Source of the DNA: Watersipora subatra | Taxonomy: Eukaryota; Bryozoa; Gymnolaemata; Cheilostomatida; Watersiporidae | Direction of reading: 5' to 3' | NCBI RefSeq assembly: GCF_963576615.1 | Contig: NC_088717.1 | Location: forward strand, 40,006,302-40,070,301 | Length of the DNA: 64,000 nt | In this document: positions 28,960-44,200 of the stretch, piece by piece | Position numbering within the stretch: position 1 is the first letter of the stretch | How the letters are laid out: every line of letters starts with the position of its first letter | Made by a program: the position numbers and the translations under genes | The notes under the pieces: generated by a model | What the model was told of the DNA's origin: nothing | Database searches by the model: none | What the model saw: the letters and a program-made list of their open reading frames with translations, nothing else

Positions 28960-29035
28960 TGTATCGTCGTAGATTTGATCTCAGAACCTCCTGTGCACAA
29001 GATGACATGCTAATCCATTAAGCTACACATGATGC
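28960..29035 (-). repeat. tRNA-like sequence, probably a SINE head
   Basis: On the minus strand GTAGCTTAATGGATTAGC resembles a Pol III A box, followed after about 30 bases by GGTTCTGAGATCAAATC, a degenerate B box. The stems are imperfect, so it is more likely a tRNA-derived SINE or decayed tRNA than a working tRNA gene. Confidence 0.4.
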
Positions 29036-29400
29036 AATGGATTTATTGGGCGATATGAGTCATTAGCTTAGTTAAAATACACATAGCGACTTTGCATTAT
29101 GTGCAACATCACTAAAGATTGCTCTCACGGTGTCTTAAATTAGCCAAAGGCAGCTACATTACCTGCCACTGTTTATTAACTGTTTTTTAATACCCGTACA
29201 ACGCCGGACAACGCTGGCTGGCTCACTATATATATATATATATATTTACAACAACAAATACATATATTTATCATGGTAATAGTTCAGGGTTAGAAATGGG
29301 TGGTAAATGATGTTGATGATGATGAATCAAAGTTGGTTTGCCAAGAATTAAGGATAACCAATCATTTGTGAACTCCCAGTCTACAGATGCCGAATAATGC

Positions 29401-30316
29401 TTAAAGGTTGATTTGCAACAAAATCCACATTACAGTTATTTGGTATCAAAAGATTCACTATGTCTTACTCTGTTGTATTGGAGGTGCCATATATGTAGAA
29501 ATGTGATTACAAGCTCTTACAAGCTCAAAAACGAAAAGCCGCTATAGATTGGAATCTCTTTATTTCTCTGACGTAGCCATGAAAGTTGGTTATCGTCTTG
29601 TCACGTGATGTTCTCCCGTGAATTGAAAGGGCAATAAAAAGCTCAATATAAAACTTATCGTAGCTTTAGTTTATGACAAACACTTCGGGTTTCACCGAAG
29701 ACCCCGTATCAAATATAGATGCTTGCTACTTTACAGTTTTGTTTCGGTTTGGTCTAATCGGCAAGTCATAATCTGATCATGTGACCCAATAATTCGCAAA
29801 TAATTTTTGTAGCACTTTTCGATTATCACAAATGACCAACAGACTCGTGATGATTATCAGACAATGATATGTACTCCTTCAAGCTAAGGCTAAAAAAATT
29901 AAACAAATTTGTACGGTAAGGTATAAAGATATCACTGCTAAAAGTGACAGCATTACAATGACGATAAAACAGACGCGTAAGAACAATAGACATGGTTTTA
30001 TTGAATGCGTAAAGTATATTTGTGAAATATTTCGACGAATAAGGTTGCATGAAGGTGTAAACAGAAACCATCTCCCACAGCTACGTCACATTTGAGCCAT
30101 TTTGGAAAGAGAATCCAAACTACGGCGGTCTCGTATGGCTGCGATTAACTGTTTTTCGCATTTTTTTAACTGTGGCAGCGATTCGTTTTGGAGCTTTTAA
30201 GAGCTTGTAATCACATTCCCACATATTTTGCACCTACAACACAACAGAGTAAGACATGGTGAATCCTTTCATATCAAATAACTGTAATGTGAATTTTGTT
30301 GCAAGTCAACCTTTAA
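29401..30316. mobile_element. TTAA-flanked inverted-repeat transposon
   Basis: TTAA at both ends, then AGGTTGATTTGCAAC on the left and its mirror on the right (GTTGCAAGTCAACCT). The inverted repeats extend more than 100 bp, including TTATTTGGTATCAAAAGATT and its complement. TTAA targeting points to piggyBac or a similar superfamily. No transposase. Confidence 0.75.
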
Positions 30317-30652
30317 CACATGCGTCATTCATGACTGTTTCTAGGATTATCAGTCCTAAGATGCTGCTAACCATAAAAACTCTTGTTTACCGTTCTTCTG
30401 TTGAAACTGGTCTTTTGTCTTTGGAATCATTTCATTAATTTATCATTTTTTAAATTTGTTATATTTTTGTGTTTTAATCTTTTTACTTACCTTTAAGCAT
30501 CTGATCTTGTGATACAATTTTGAATACTATTACATATTTCATTGCTGTTGTCAGTTTTCAAAGGGTTGTCATTTGCAGCTGCCATGATGTGGCATAGTAT
30601 GCAAGTTATAAATGTGGTTTGTTAGAGTAGGTCAGGCAGCAAACATAAATAT

Positions 30653-31698
30653 CGTAAAACCTCTATTTGAATGCCTTGGGGCTCTATTTTTCAACCCTTC
30701 TCCTATAGTTGCGGTCAAATGAAGGTGGCGTTCAAAGAGAGGCTGTTGTTGTACTTTTTAAATAGCTAATCAGATTTTTTAAGAGATAAATTTAACCCTT
30801 TTGCGGATGAAGCAATGTCGTCTATATTTTGCACTCTCCTTCGAACAGAGCGACATTAAACCTTTTAGATACAAAAATATGCTAACTTACCCCCCCCCCC
30901 AACTAGTCATAGCTCTCTAAATAAATTCATTGGAAGCCAAGAAATATCTTTACCAGTTGATATCTAATGCTCACAATTAACCTAGGATGATATTATAGCT
31001 TGTGCTCTGCTTTGCAATTTGCTGGAGCTTTCAATTTTTTATTTCATTCTAAATTTGAAGGCAGAATTTTATTTTATAATTATATTTAACATTGTTGCAT
31101 AAAAGGCTAAATAAAGCTCATTGTACTCATTAATATGTTTGATACAGTTTGCAGCCAAAACTGGCTTTTTACGTGCAATGGAAGAGTTATGGGTGTCGGA
31201 GTCCTTGTAAGCCGATCTAAGATAACTGCAAGGAAGCTATCAAATAACATGCTATAAATCTACAAATTTATAAGTCATATAATAATAATCTATCAACTGG
31301 TACCAGTATACATGTATATTCAACAACAGTGACATAAACAAACCATATTTATAATTTATGCAGAAACAAAATTTAACATTTTTAAACAAAGATGTTTGCG
31401 TTTGATGGAACGAACATAAGTTTTAACAAAATTATTAAAAAGCTTTGGAATTGAAAACAAGCTTCGATACAAACAGAAACAATGAAATAATTAATTGTTA
31501 TTGATGAACCTAATCATTATTAGTGTGGTTTTGTGGACACTTCTACTGTTCACTTGCTATTATTGTTTCATAAAGATCAAAGAATTTCAAAGTGGCGGCC
31601 AAATGGAGGCAGTGTTCAATTAGAGTGTGGCGTTCTATTTTTCAAACCTTCTATAGTGGCGGTTAAATAAAGGTGGCGCTCAATTAGAGGTTTGGCGG
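30653..31698. mobile_element. inverted-repeat DNA transposon, non-autonomous
   Basis: The left end CGTAAAACCTCTATTTGAAT is mirrored at the right by a sequence ending ATTAGAGGTTTGGCG. Subterminal blocks with GGTGGCG(T/C)TCAA occur at both ends. No transposase frame. Exact ends and target duplication unclear. A poly-C tract lies at 30890-30900. Confidence 0.55.
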
Positions 31699-32091
31699 TA
31701 TATAAAGTTATTATTTAGCATTTCAGTTATGTTATGACATATAATTAGTGCATTAGAGTATAGTTGGGTTTAAAATATTGAAGTATATTTAACATCACAT
31801 GGAGAACTTATATCTCATGAAGATATAACTTAATAAAATATTAAGTGTAATCAAGAATTTCTGGTTCAATCCAATTACATAATTGGAATGTGTGGAACTT
31901 GAATAATTGGAACTTTGAATTTGAAGCTGAAATATGCTAGCATAGTAGGCTGGGCTATCTCTTGACCAGTTGTTTTAGAGATCCCTTGGACTGAAGCGAT
32001 TAATTTGTCCTTACCAGCATGATCGATTGTTTTAAAGCTTACGCTAAACTCAGATAATTATCCCATTGTATACAAATAATAGGTGACAGCC

Positions 32092-32270
32092 ATGAAGATT
32101 ACCTTGACCTGTCTGTGGATGTTGTCTGCGCTGACATTCAGTCATGCTGAGATATTCACTGCCATGGCAACGATGAAGAAGGCTCTTGATATCGAGCAAC
32201 AGTTCGCTGTAGAACTTAAGTCATATGTGCCACTCATAAAGGACAAGGTTAGGAGTGAAAAGGTGGCAAG
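32092..32270 (+). CDS. P4HA: P4HA exon 1, signal peptide
   Basis: The ATG at 32092 is chosen over an upstream in-frame GTG because the signal peptide starts here. Donor AAG/GTGAGA. Confidence 0.9.
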
Positions 32271-35200
32271 GTGAGATACACCGATCGTTCAATGGCTGGT
32301 GGTGCAAGCGACAATGTGTCGCTAAAACATAAAATCTCTTGTCACGTCTCTTGCGATTCCTTGATTCAAAATCTCCTGCGAATATACATTGAAACAGTAA
32401 TCAGACAATAACGCAACATGCATACACCACTCAACTCCAGATGCGCTTCATGCGCGTCATGCAAACAGTGATGCACTGTGTAAATGCTTTATGTTCATAT
32501 ATTTGCCATATAATTTATATACACCTACTTTGTAGCGTACATACACTTGACCTATGATGTACATACACCTACTAATCTTCAGCATTGTTTAGCCAACGCC
32601 GGTGCTTCCTTAAACTCAATTTTCTTCTCCTAATTTGTGATCTTCATTTTTTGCCCTTATAGACTGTATCATCTGATTATATAATAAAAAGAATAATCCT
32701 TCTCTTAGTACCTTGCATCTGTCAACTTCAAAATATATCGCTTTACCCGAGTGGATTTTACTAGAGCAAAAATCTAGGAGCTAACTGAAAGAGAAAAGCT
32801 TGGAACTTCCATATTGACTAGTGATTGCAGCACTCATTGACAACTTATTATCTGTTCCTCAGTCGTGGGGTGAACCATTAGTGTTTGTCTGAACGTTGTC
32901 TGTGAGGATTATTATAACCTGAATCCTAGCTAGCTAATCCACTCAGAATTGGTTGCTAAGCAACGATATATTTATTCAAATATGACATTACCTACTTATA
33001 ACAGTGATTCTCCTGTAAATCAATCTTTCAAAAAGATCATAGTGAGATACTGCCTTCCAATTTCGAGCCTTATTTTACACTAAGCAAATCTAGTTGAACT
33101 ATATTGTACGACTATTGTGAAATTACTTGTTACATTGTATAACGTTATAATGCATTTCTATGTTTCAGTATGGGTGCACAGACTACCTGCATGAGGGTTC
33201 TGTTTTAGTGTTGGTGCACAGGCTAACTACAGGAGAGCTATGTTCTAGTGTGGGTGCACAGGCTCACTACATGAGAGCTATGTTCTAGTGTGGGTGCACA
33301 GGCTCACTACGGGAGGGCAATCTTTTTGTGCGAGTGCACAGGCTAACTGCAGAAGGGCTATGTTTTAGTATGGGAGCACAGGCTAACTACAGTAGAGCTA
33401 TGTTTTAGTATAGGTGCACAGGCTAACTGCAGCAGGGCTATGTTTTAGTATGGGAGCACAGGCTAACTACAGGAGGGCTATGTTTTAGTATAGGTGCACA
33501 GGCTAACTGCAGCAGGGCTATGTTTTAGTATGGAGCACAGGCTAACTACAGGAGGGCTGCATATATTTCAGACTGGCTGAAGAATATGGTAGAGTCGCTA
33601 ATCTCTCATTGCTGCAGCCCGAGGCTTACCTCGCTAATCCAGTAAACGCCTACATGCTTTGTAAGAGATTCACAGCTGATTTGAAGGAGGTTAGAGAACT
33701 TCTTGACTCACCGCATCTACAACAAGGTCTCAGTCTATCTTTATTTTTGAGTTTCCACGTTTTTTTACTAATGGTTATTCTACTGTCGAATGTTTCTTCT
33801 GCGTGATCTGATAGGTTTGGTTGGTGGCCGTTAGTTATGCCATCGAGCCATAGTTGAGTTTAGTACAATATGCACTTTTAACTACCGTATTTATTAGAGT
33901 ATGTCACACTTTTTTTTACAAAAAATGTCGCCAAAAAGTTTAGGCGTGACTTAGACAAGAATATTTTTTCTGAGGTATGTCCTCGCTATTGTTTTTACAA
34001 GCTATCGCGCGTGGCACATGTATCTAATTAAGACGCGCCTTTGGTGCGCCTATGGTATTATATAATGCAAGATTAAAACCTGCCAATGACGAATGTTTCA
34101 ATGCAAATTTGCTTGATGCTATGGCTTCTAAATGAAAGAGGTCATGTTATGACCCTGCTTTCAAACTGAGGATTGTAGAGTTTGCGGAAAGATATGGAAA
34201 CGGCGCCAAGCACAAATATGCCATGTTATGTGATTGCAATAAATACGTGATGTCAGGAATTGTTTTCTACTGTTTTTCATGTCGAATAAGGCGGCTCTGA
34301 CCTATACATGCATGCGTCTGATACATGAATATATATGGAGGTGTGATTGTTTCTAGAACGTACACCCTGCTTCTGTTACTTCATCAACCGGGCCTCAGCA
34401 CTTCGTTAAAAACAATGACCAAGAGAGCTGACTGTATCTGTTACTTCTCATAGATTCTATTGAAGTTCAGCTAAATTATTGGAAGCATGATGGGTTAGTT
34501 TAGGCTACTAGTTTAGGCAAATACTGAGAAAATATTTTAACAGAACAAAACAGTGGAAGGATACAAAGTGATAGAATGAAATACTGTACTAGGACCTGTT
34601 TATGTTACCGATGGTCGTTATCACATGGAGTCTTTGTACTCGGTGCTATCTAAGTTGAGCCTGTTATATGCAAATATTACAAGGACTTGAATGATTGATG
34701 GTTTATTGACGCCGGCATGCCAGTACCTGCCATAGCATCTAACACCATTGAGATTCCATAGAGAGTCTATTTCCTATGTTCATTCATGGTAGTCTGATAG
34801 GGGATTATTGCAAAGAGACTCCTCGGCTAACGCAAATTAATGTATGTTATGGGCATCAACAAGTTCACTATGTTAGAATACATACCTCATAGTGCTGCTA
34901 CTCATCTGAATGTATCGTACAGATACACCATAGCTTAGATTATCAGCTACACTGCATGATATATCTCCTTTATGTTTATTTATCATACTTTATACAAAGT
35001 TACAGTAATCCTGTGGCTTTTTAATCCTGCAATTAGCCAATTATGTATCATCTGTCCAAGGAAATGTTTCATAACTCTTTTCTATTCTTAAAAATAAACT
35101 TACACAAAATTTCAGTAAGTTTTATCAAAAAGTATCGATATTTTTCTATCATTTGCGATTGTTTTTCATGTTTGAGGTGATCTGACTGCCAGGATGTTTC

Positions 35201-38200
35201 AAAATTAAAATCAACAAAACTTAATAGCGGCTAAAACACTCAGATCAAATGAAAGTGTGATTATGAAGTCTAGAGTTGCAAAGAGACTGACAGAATAGCG
35301 ACGTGTAACGCTGCAACTTGAACACAATAACCGATACCAACTATCATAACAATAACAACTAGTGACACCATTTTGTATGTATTTTTCTTCTGAGCATTTT
35401 AACTGCAATCAAATTTTATCAGTTTTAATCTTAAAACATCCTGGCAGTCGCCTCACCATAAAAGAACAATCGCAAAGGAAAATATCAATGCTTTTTGATT
35501 AAATTTACTAAAATGTTGTGCAAGTTTATCTTAAGCTGACATCAATGATATAAACCCCCCCCCCCCTCCCTACCCCCCCCTGCTCCACCCCCCCCCCTCC
35601 CCAAGATATGTTATGGCTATCATATGGGCCGGGTTTAATGATCGAGCTCTGTTGGGATGAACCCGAACATGACACCAGAACAAAGAAATATGCTGAATAA
35701 AGCTCTTTGTAAATTTACAAATATTATGATTGATGGTGGTTATTTTGCTGATCTGTTGGTTTCATTTTGGTGTCACATAAATATATTTGCCCAAAATTGT
35801 CACAGTTATGATCAGTCAGTTGCCATTCACAAGCATTCATGATGTTAATAATCGCCATTGTGCAATGGCCCAAATTTGATTTTAGATTTTGATTATGAAA
35901 ACTAAACTACAGAGTTTTGCTTGCTGTCCCATTTATTGGCCAGGTCAAACAATGTGACAACAATGAAAAACTTGGTCATTTTATGGTAGGGTTAGCAAAA
36001 TATTAATCAGAAACTAGGGAACAAAGGCCGTTATTCGGGTGACTTTGGGTAAATTATATTTAATTTTAAGCATATACTAAAACCCCTGCCAATCTCAAAA
36101 TTGGTAAAAATAAGTAGGTTTAATTTGAAATGTTTATTTTCCATGGATCCATTTTTCTAGTTAAATATTACCCTTAAACCGGAGAAATTCAATGTTTGCT
36201 GATTCATAGTTTGATATCCGTGATCGACGCATATCTGCAAAAAAAACCTTGACGCAAAATCCTAACAAGGCAACACAACCGCCCTGCGAAAATTTTGTTA
36301 GCCCCGAAACCCTGGCTAGCACAAACCCAACATAACTCGATCATCAAACCCCGCCCACATGATGGCCGTTACCAATCCTGTGGGGGTTTATATCATTGCT
36401 GACATGAAAGCAGTTAATAATATGGATGTAGTTACCATAATAACAGGCTTAGTACTTGTAGTAACTTTCCTAAAAGTGCTGTTTGCATCAACCAAAGTAG
36501 TCATAAGTCACAGCATTGCAGACCGCTTCCTATAACACCAAAATCTTTCCAATAACATCCAAATGTTGGGTCTCCTCTCAATGATATCAACAGCTCGTAT
36601 CGACACCTACATTTGTGAAGAAAATTGACGCGGGTAGTAGTGCCATTAGCCAATCATTTTATCGTAATCATTATCAATTAGTAGAAATGATTATTTACCG
36701 GTATATGAAATCACTTTTTTCAAAAATATCTGTGCTGGTGGCTGAAAAAAACATGTTCAAGGCTGTTTTCAGTGATTTTTCATCATTTCAACCACCTTCA
36801 ACGACACCGAACATCTCTCTCAGGACAAACTAAACTTGGGCACGAAGGTCAGGCAAAGCTAAGCATTCTGGTCTGAGACCACTAAAATTTGAAGCATCAT
36901 CACCCGCAATTAGATAATATTTAGCTAGGTATCATACTGCCTGTCAGGCCAGTTTACATGACATGGCTCTTTGAGCAAGTTTACAATCTCACAATGTCTG
37001 TTTTCAATAAAACCTTACAGGTCACTCCAGCAGTGGTTACAATAAAAACCAGCAATTTATCTGCCCTAGGATGAGTAAGTTTTTAGACAATTGATTACCA
37101 GATCACATACATGTCAGGCATTCGCCCACAATTGCTTCTGTGCCAAATCGGTCTTTGGCAACTAAACCAGCTCCCCATCTACGCTCCAGTGTGGATTAGG
37201 AGGGTGGCTAGCAGCCCTGAAGGGCTAACCATAAAACTTGACAAAGGATGGAGGAGCTCCTCTGCGAGCCAACAGCCAGCTAACTTCAGCTGGTGTCCCA
37301 ATACAAAAACCAGCAGAAGGCAATAGCAAACCACTGTAGAAACCTGCCAAGAACCGTCATGGTTATGAGAAGTTGGGGAGAACCATGATCACCTATGTCC
37401 TCACAGGACATGGTACTTGGAGAGACAAACCTCACTCCTGTTTCACGCTGTTGAGTTCTTTGTCGTTGTTACCATAGTGATAATTATTTCACATTTATGA
37501 CAAATAATTATTAATCCTGATAACTTCAAAAGATTTTAACAGAATCTAATTTCCTGTTTTTGAGAAGCTATTGCCAGTACATATGTACAGATTATTATAG
37601 GCTGTTGTATGTCAGTACATGCCTCAGGTTATGAGATTTTGAATTAGCAAAAAGTTTTGCTGTTTTTTTCATTACTTCATTGGCAATAATTTAATTTTAA
37701 ACAGAAATGATTTTCAAATTATGCCATACAAGAGTTATAAAAAAATGACAGATTGTCAATAAAATCAGATAAATAGTTTGACATAGAGCATTTAAAATAC
37801 TTTTCTCTACTAAGTGAATGGATATCAGGTAGAACATTGTTAAAGAATCTAGCGATAGTACTTTCATAATAAGTTTTTAGAGACTGTACGCCTTTTGTTC
37901 ATACCAACTAAACTGGAATAAGTTGGAAACCTGTAATCGCCACATAAAAATGAGGAAAACCATAAAACAAGGAACTCTTATACGTGTAAGTGTAATAACA
38001 ATAAGTTGGTTTGGCCTCTAGGAATTTTTATTTCTATGTAATTATAGGCTGTCTGTGCCAAAAGTGTTATCTCACCAGTAACAAAAGTCTTTAGCTTGTA
38101 GAAAGAATGTAAAGCAAACTCGATGCTCATGTATTGCAAAGTTGGATACACAAAAATATGAATACATGAAAAAGTTGTGTAAAAATACACAAGGAAGATT

Positions 38201-41200
38201 TGTGAGCTAATTATATTTCTAAAATATGAATTCGAGCCTGTTCAATTATATTTGATGAGCAACAAATAACTTTTCTATTGTTGACCTTGCATCACATTTT
38301 TCTTATTTTTTGCAGAGTTTGATACCCTAATCGCCACCCACAGAGCTGAGGCTCCTGACAGAGAGGACTTTGATGGAGTTATTGAAGCACTCCTCCGTCT
38401 TCAAGACACTTACGAGATTCCGTGCATTCGATTTGTTGATGGAACTTTCACCTCTGATGTCAACTCTCCTCGAATGACTGGTAAGAGGTTCATAGTTTTA
38501 TCATACTGAGCATAATATACGGTGGTACAGAATTGTCTTCTCATGTCTGGTAAGGCGCATTCAGATAAATGTTATAAATGCATAGCTTTTGTTCTGCGTT
38601 CACCGCTATTAGATAGAATGAGCACATATAGAGTTGGTTGTCTACTCACTGATGTAAAAAGTATTTCTGCCATGAGTTAATGTTTTGAGCACTTGTCAGA
38701 AGTGTCATTCATTTTAAGTTAAAGATGGAGGAAAGGATGGTACTGGGAAGAACTAGAGCCTTGCCATATAACTGATAAAGTATTTCAGATAACTAAAAAT
38801 CCAAACCATTAACATTTCCATTGTGCCAAAAGACATACTGAACCCATAGCGTATTGTCATATATCAAAACGCTGCATGTTTTTAAAAAATATATACCTAT
38901 ACAAGATACATAGTTTTATGTGTGGCTTTATGTGAACCTTGTGGACTACACAAAAAAAGATGACATCACATGCAACTATTTGCCCTTTTAAATAGGAAAG
39001 TGGGGTTTGAGTTGCGATGTTACGATGTACATTTTTGAACTATTTCTTGTATGTTTAAATTATAAAAAGAGATCTGGGACGTAGTGTGTTCCTGGAAACT
39101 GTAAAATTATTGTCGTATTTGCTGTCGTAGCGAGTGACTGCTTTGAGATCGGCAAGCATGCCTACGATAGGAAGGACTCATATCACTCGCTCCTCTGGCT
39201 GCTCGAGTCTGTGGCTTCTCTAGAAATGGAAGGAACATATCAAAGCATGGACAGGGTGCTTCTTCTTGACTATTTGATCTACGCTCTGATCGATGTAAGA
39301 ATGCTACTTCCACTGCTCACATTTGCTTTTGTTAATCCTCAACTGAATCCTCTTTCGACCAATTGTGCTTTCGTTGATCTATGACTTTTTCAATAGAACA
39401 CTTTTTAAGGTTGTATACAATGTCGAACAATCCATTTTTATGTAACTCAATTTTAATATATGCATTCATATGCTCGCTGGATAATGAGTCTGTAGGCTGT
39501 GAATCTGGTAACTTTGTCTGTGGACAGATTGATTACACAAGTGTCTGTATTTTGTATGTGGTTGCAGAAGCTAATCAACTAACATGTCTCTGGAGTGCGG
39601 CACAATGCCGCGTTTTGCAGACGTATCTGTCGCCGTAAGCGATTCAGAATTTTGGTAGATGTGCCACTCATGCTTACAAGGTGTCGGTGTTGGGTTCAAG
39701 GTTTGTTCTGCTTTCTGCTGATTTTACACGCTACTCCCAGGACTTAATACAGTTTGTCTTGTTTGCTATAGTGTGTAAGACTTTATTGACTCTCATAGAC
39801 ACGTACTTTATGTCATGATCAAGTCTCATTCTTAGCATTATGATGTGGTTGTAATATTCCAGTGACTCGTATTTGAAGCGACATGCAAGTTCAGTTTAGG
39901 TTAAAAACTGTTGACAAGCTCAAGACTGTCCACCAACCAGAGCAGTTGGCCTATTCTGAAAAACTGTATATTTTTAGAATGGACCAACTCATTGCGTTTT
40001 TCATCATTTACTTAAAAAATTTAGCAAATGTAGTCATTCACTTTTTTATGATACAAATACCATAAATACTATTAGAGGCATTTTGTCTAACAGTTTGTGA
40101 CTAAATCAGATGCAAGTAAATGTTAATAGACTATTTAGTTTAAGGCTCACCATTTTACTATCATGATATTTTATATCTTGTGTCACAATGTAGTGAAAAG
40201 TTGTAATTTTTTTACCTACGCACTAGATATTACAAACATTTTTCACACGGTGGATTGTATGATTCAACTAGGCAGTCATCATACATTTTTAAGATACTTG
40301 ACAGTTTTAAGTTTAAGCCATTGGACTTCTAAGATACTTGACTGTTTTAAGTTGAAGCCACTCAACTTCTAAGTTACTTGACAGTTTTAAGTTCAAGCCA
40401 CTCGACTTCTAAGATACTTGACAGTTTTAAGTTGAAGCCACTCGACTTCTAAGATACTTGACAGATTTAAGTTCAAGCCACTCGACTTCTAAGATACTTG
40501 ACTGTTTTAAGTTGAAGCCACTCGACTTCCAAGATACTTGACAGTTTTAAGTTGAAGCCACTCGACTTCTAAGATACTTGACAGTTTTAAGTTGAAGCCA
40601 CTCGACTTCTAAGATACTTGACAGATTTAAGTTCAAGCCACTCGACTTCTAAGATACTTGACTGTTTTAAGTTGAAGCCACTCGACTTCTAAGATACTTG
40701 ACAGTTTTAAGTTGAAGCCATCCGACTTCTAAGATACTTGACAGTTTTAAGTTGAAGCCACTCAACTTCTAAGTTACTTGACAGTTTTAAGTTCAAGCCA
40801 CTCGACTTCTAAGATACTTGACAGTTTTAAGTTGAAGCCACTCGACTTCTAAGATACTTGACAGATTTAAGTTGAAGCCACTCGACTTCTAAGATACTTG
40901 ACAGTTTTAAGTTGAAGCCACTCGACTTCTAAGATACTTGACAGTTTTAAGTTGAAGCCACCCGACTTCTAAGATACTTGACAGTTTCAAGTTGAAGCCA
41001 CTCAACTTCTAAGTTACTTGACAGTTTTAAGTTCAAGCCACTCGACTTCTAAGATACTTGACAGTTTTAAGTTGAAGCCACTCGACTTCTAAGATACTTG
41101 ACAGTTTCAAGTCGATGATACTTGACACGGTCAAGTTGGAGTTACTTGTCAATTTCAATCTGATGTTTGCTACCTGGTTGAGGTATTTTAAACCATATAT

Positions 41201-44200
41201 CCGGAACACATGCTCTTTATGTAGCTGGTAACGGGCATTTCCCTTATTCCTATGACCACTCCGCCACTGAATATTGGGCTATATACAGTTATTCCTTTAT
41301 CAATGCTTTCTTTTGCTGACATCGCTTTGTGATTCTGTATACCAGCAAGGCAACAACTACCACGCCATGCACTACGCCCAGCAGCTGCTTGATCTTAAAC
41401 CGGCCAATCCCGTTACGGTTGACAGGATAGCAAGCGTGATCGATTGGCTTCATGCGGAAATAGCTAAAGAAAACGCAACAAGGCTAGCTGAAGGTCGGCC
41501 CATTCCACAGTTGGTAAGTTGTTGGCTACTTCTAGCTGTTCTTATATTTATTTCATTGCAGCCATCTGGCAGTCTATTAACAACAGCATCAAGAACAGAT
41601 TTATCCATTTAATCAAGTCTTTCATTTGTGCTAAATATTGTTTCGCTGGCCTATTTGGTATCATTTGGTAAATTTGTTTGCGAAAATAGCATCGTATACA
41701 AGGTGCCTTTTGACAGCAAAAAATGATGAACTTTGCATAGATGAATATAAGCCAACCCCGACACCAACATGTGCTGTCAGTGCTAATAACAGCAGACTGT
41801 ATACCTGTATGTACTGCATATACCTGTATACTGCATATCTGTAAGTACTGGATATATCTGTAAGTACTGGATGTATCTGTAAGTATCGTGTATACCTGTA
41901 TGTGCTGTATATACCTGTAAGTACTGTATATACTTGTATGTACTGTATATACTGATAAGTACTGTATATAATACATGTATGTACTGTAAATACTGATAAG
42001 TATTGTATATACCTGTATGTACTGTGTACTGATAGAGAATTTATTAACAAAACATGGTTTAAATTTCTCTAAATTGTACTTCACCAACAAAAAAACTGCT
42101 AATGTCGAACTACAAGCTTGAGTGTAGTCAAGTCATGATCAGGTGAAAAAAAGGCGATTGCTTGAGTAAATGCGATGTTATGCATCATTTTTTTAAGGTA
42201 CAGCTATAACTAATGGTAGTATTACTGGTTCTTCAGCTTAAATGGGATAATATACAAGTATATACATGTATAGTTCATCATCACAGATCAATGGTATCCT
42301 AGTGGCATATGTTACTATGCATTATGGGTATAAGGAACATCCTTTGCTCAGTTGAAATAATCCATTCACAATCTCATATTACCAAGGAGAACTATCGTGT
42401 CATTTTCGCGTATGAATGTTAGGAGTTATTTGCAAGACTATAAAAACTGACCCAGACAACACCAACTCAGAGTTGATATTTGGTTAAACAAACCTTAAGC
42501 GATTAAATGTTTCTCAAAGCATTGCTGCATTCTGTCTGGGTTCCTTTGTGCTAGACTAGTGTAGGTCTGTCTGGGTTCCTTTGTTCTAGACTAGTGTTAG
42601 TAGATCTGTCTGGGTTCCTTTATTCTAGACTAGTGTAGGTCTGTCTGGGTTCCTTCATTCTAAACTAGTGTAGGTCTGTCTGGGTTCCTTTGTGCTTAAC
42701 TAGTGTAGGTCTGTCTGGGTTCCTTTGTTCTAGACTAGTGTAGGTCTGTCTGGGCTCCTTTGTTCTAGACTAGTGTAGATCTGTCTGGGTTCCTTTATTC
42801 TAGACTAGTGTAGATCTGTCTGGGTTCCTTTAATCTAGACTAATGTAGGTCTGTCTGGGTTCCTTTGTGCTAGACTAGTGTAGGTCTGTCTGGGTTCCTT
42901 TGTTCTAGACTAGTGTAGATCTGTTTGGGTTCCTTTATTCTAGACTAGTGTAGATCTGTCTGGGTTCCTTTATTCTAGACTAGTGTAGGTCTGTCTGGGT
43001 TCCTTTGTTTTAGACTAGTGTAGATCTGTCTGGGTTCCTTTATTCTAGACTAGTGTAGATCTGTCTGGGTTCCTTTATTCTAGACTAGTGTAGGTCTGTC
43101 TGAGTTCCTTCGTTCTAAACTAGTGTAGGTCTGTCTGGGTTCCTTTGTGCTTAACTAGTGTAGGTCTGTCTGGGTTCCTTTGTTCTAGACTAGTGTAGAT
43201 CTGTCTGGGTTCCTTTATTCTAGACTAGTGTAGATCTGTCTGGGTTCCTTTATTCTAGACTAGTGTAGGTCTGTCTGGGTTCCTTTGTTCTAAACTAGTG
43301 TAGGTCTTCTCTATCTTTTCTGACTTTCATCTTCCACTCAAATGTTTCATTTATTTTGTTTGCCGCTCTTCTCTGTTTACTCTCTTTCTCTACCATACTA
43401 TTGGTGACAGTCCCTCAGGATATGGAAGTCTCACATTTTATTTTGATGCTGTTTTTCATTGTATTTAGGATGAACTTTTGATGTATTGATTGATAAAAAT
43501 ACTATCCAACCAGGCAATGCTCAAATAATTCCACCACTTGCTACTGACTAGCGAATTGTAACTAGCTATCTTAGATTGCTGGACTACTGAAGCACTGTAT
43601 TTCCATGCTTCGAATGGGTTCGGAGTTGTCCGCTGCCGACAAATTTGCATGTTACCATTTCAACGATTCGGAGTTGCAATATACAGATCTTTTCGAGATT
43701 TGTGATGTGTCTCTTAAAACAATACTTGTTAAAGTAGAGTCGTTTTCGGGTCACGATCACTTCTCAATTCATGCGTAGTTAACTAGTTGCGCTAAGTCAG
43801 GATGCCGGGTCGCCATTTTATTTTTGTGTTCCTTATTGCTGTGTCCTATATTACAAGGTATCAACAGAGTTTGCTAACTTACAACACTAAGTTTGCTACT
43901 TAGTATATAGGTCTTCAGAGATTGTAAAATGTCAAGCAGAAACTTTAGTGAGTAGCAGTAGAACGTTTTCATAGCAGAGACCCGCGTGGTTGTGTGCTGA
44001 AATTTTCTTACCTCCACTGCGGAGAGCTTAGCCAAGTATTATCATTTCAAATCCATCGGCAGTGAGCATTTATATGATGTCAAATAGTGAATACCTTTGG
44101 ACCAATTTAGTGAAATGATATCGCGTCGACTGCATTTGTATTTTACCGTTTCTATGATTTGGAGCAGAAGCAACTCCAAATACAGTCAAACCGTGGAAGC

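Noticed and set aside
28960..29035. Functional tRNA gene
   Set aside because: The boxes are degenerate and the cloverleaf stems do not pair well; a SINE-like remnant is more likely.
32083..32091. Upstream GTG as P4HA start
   Set aside because: The ATG at 32092 begins a proper signal peptide; GTG initiation is not expected in an animal gene.
39107..39313. Minus-strand frame over P4HA exon 4
   Set aside because: The plus strand carries a conserved exon with correct splice sites and phase.
40275..43310. Regular arrays that could be mistaken for a CRISPR
   Set aside because: Units are contiguous with no unique spacers, and the context is a eukaryotic intron.
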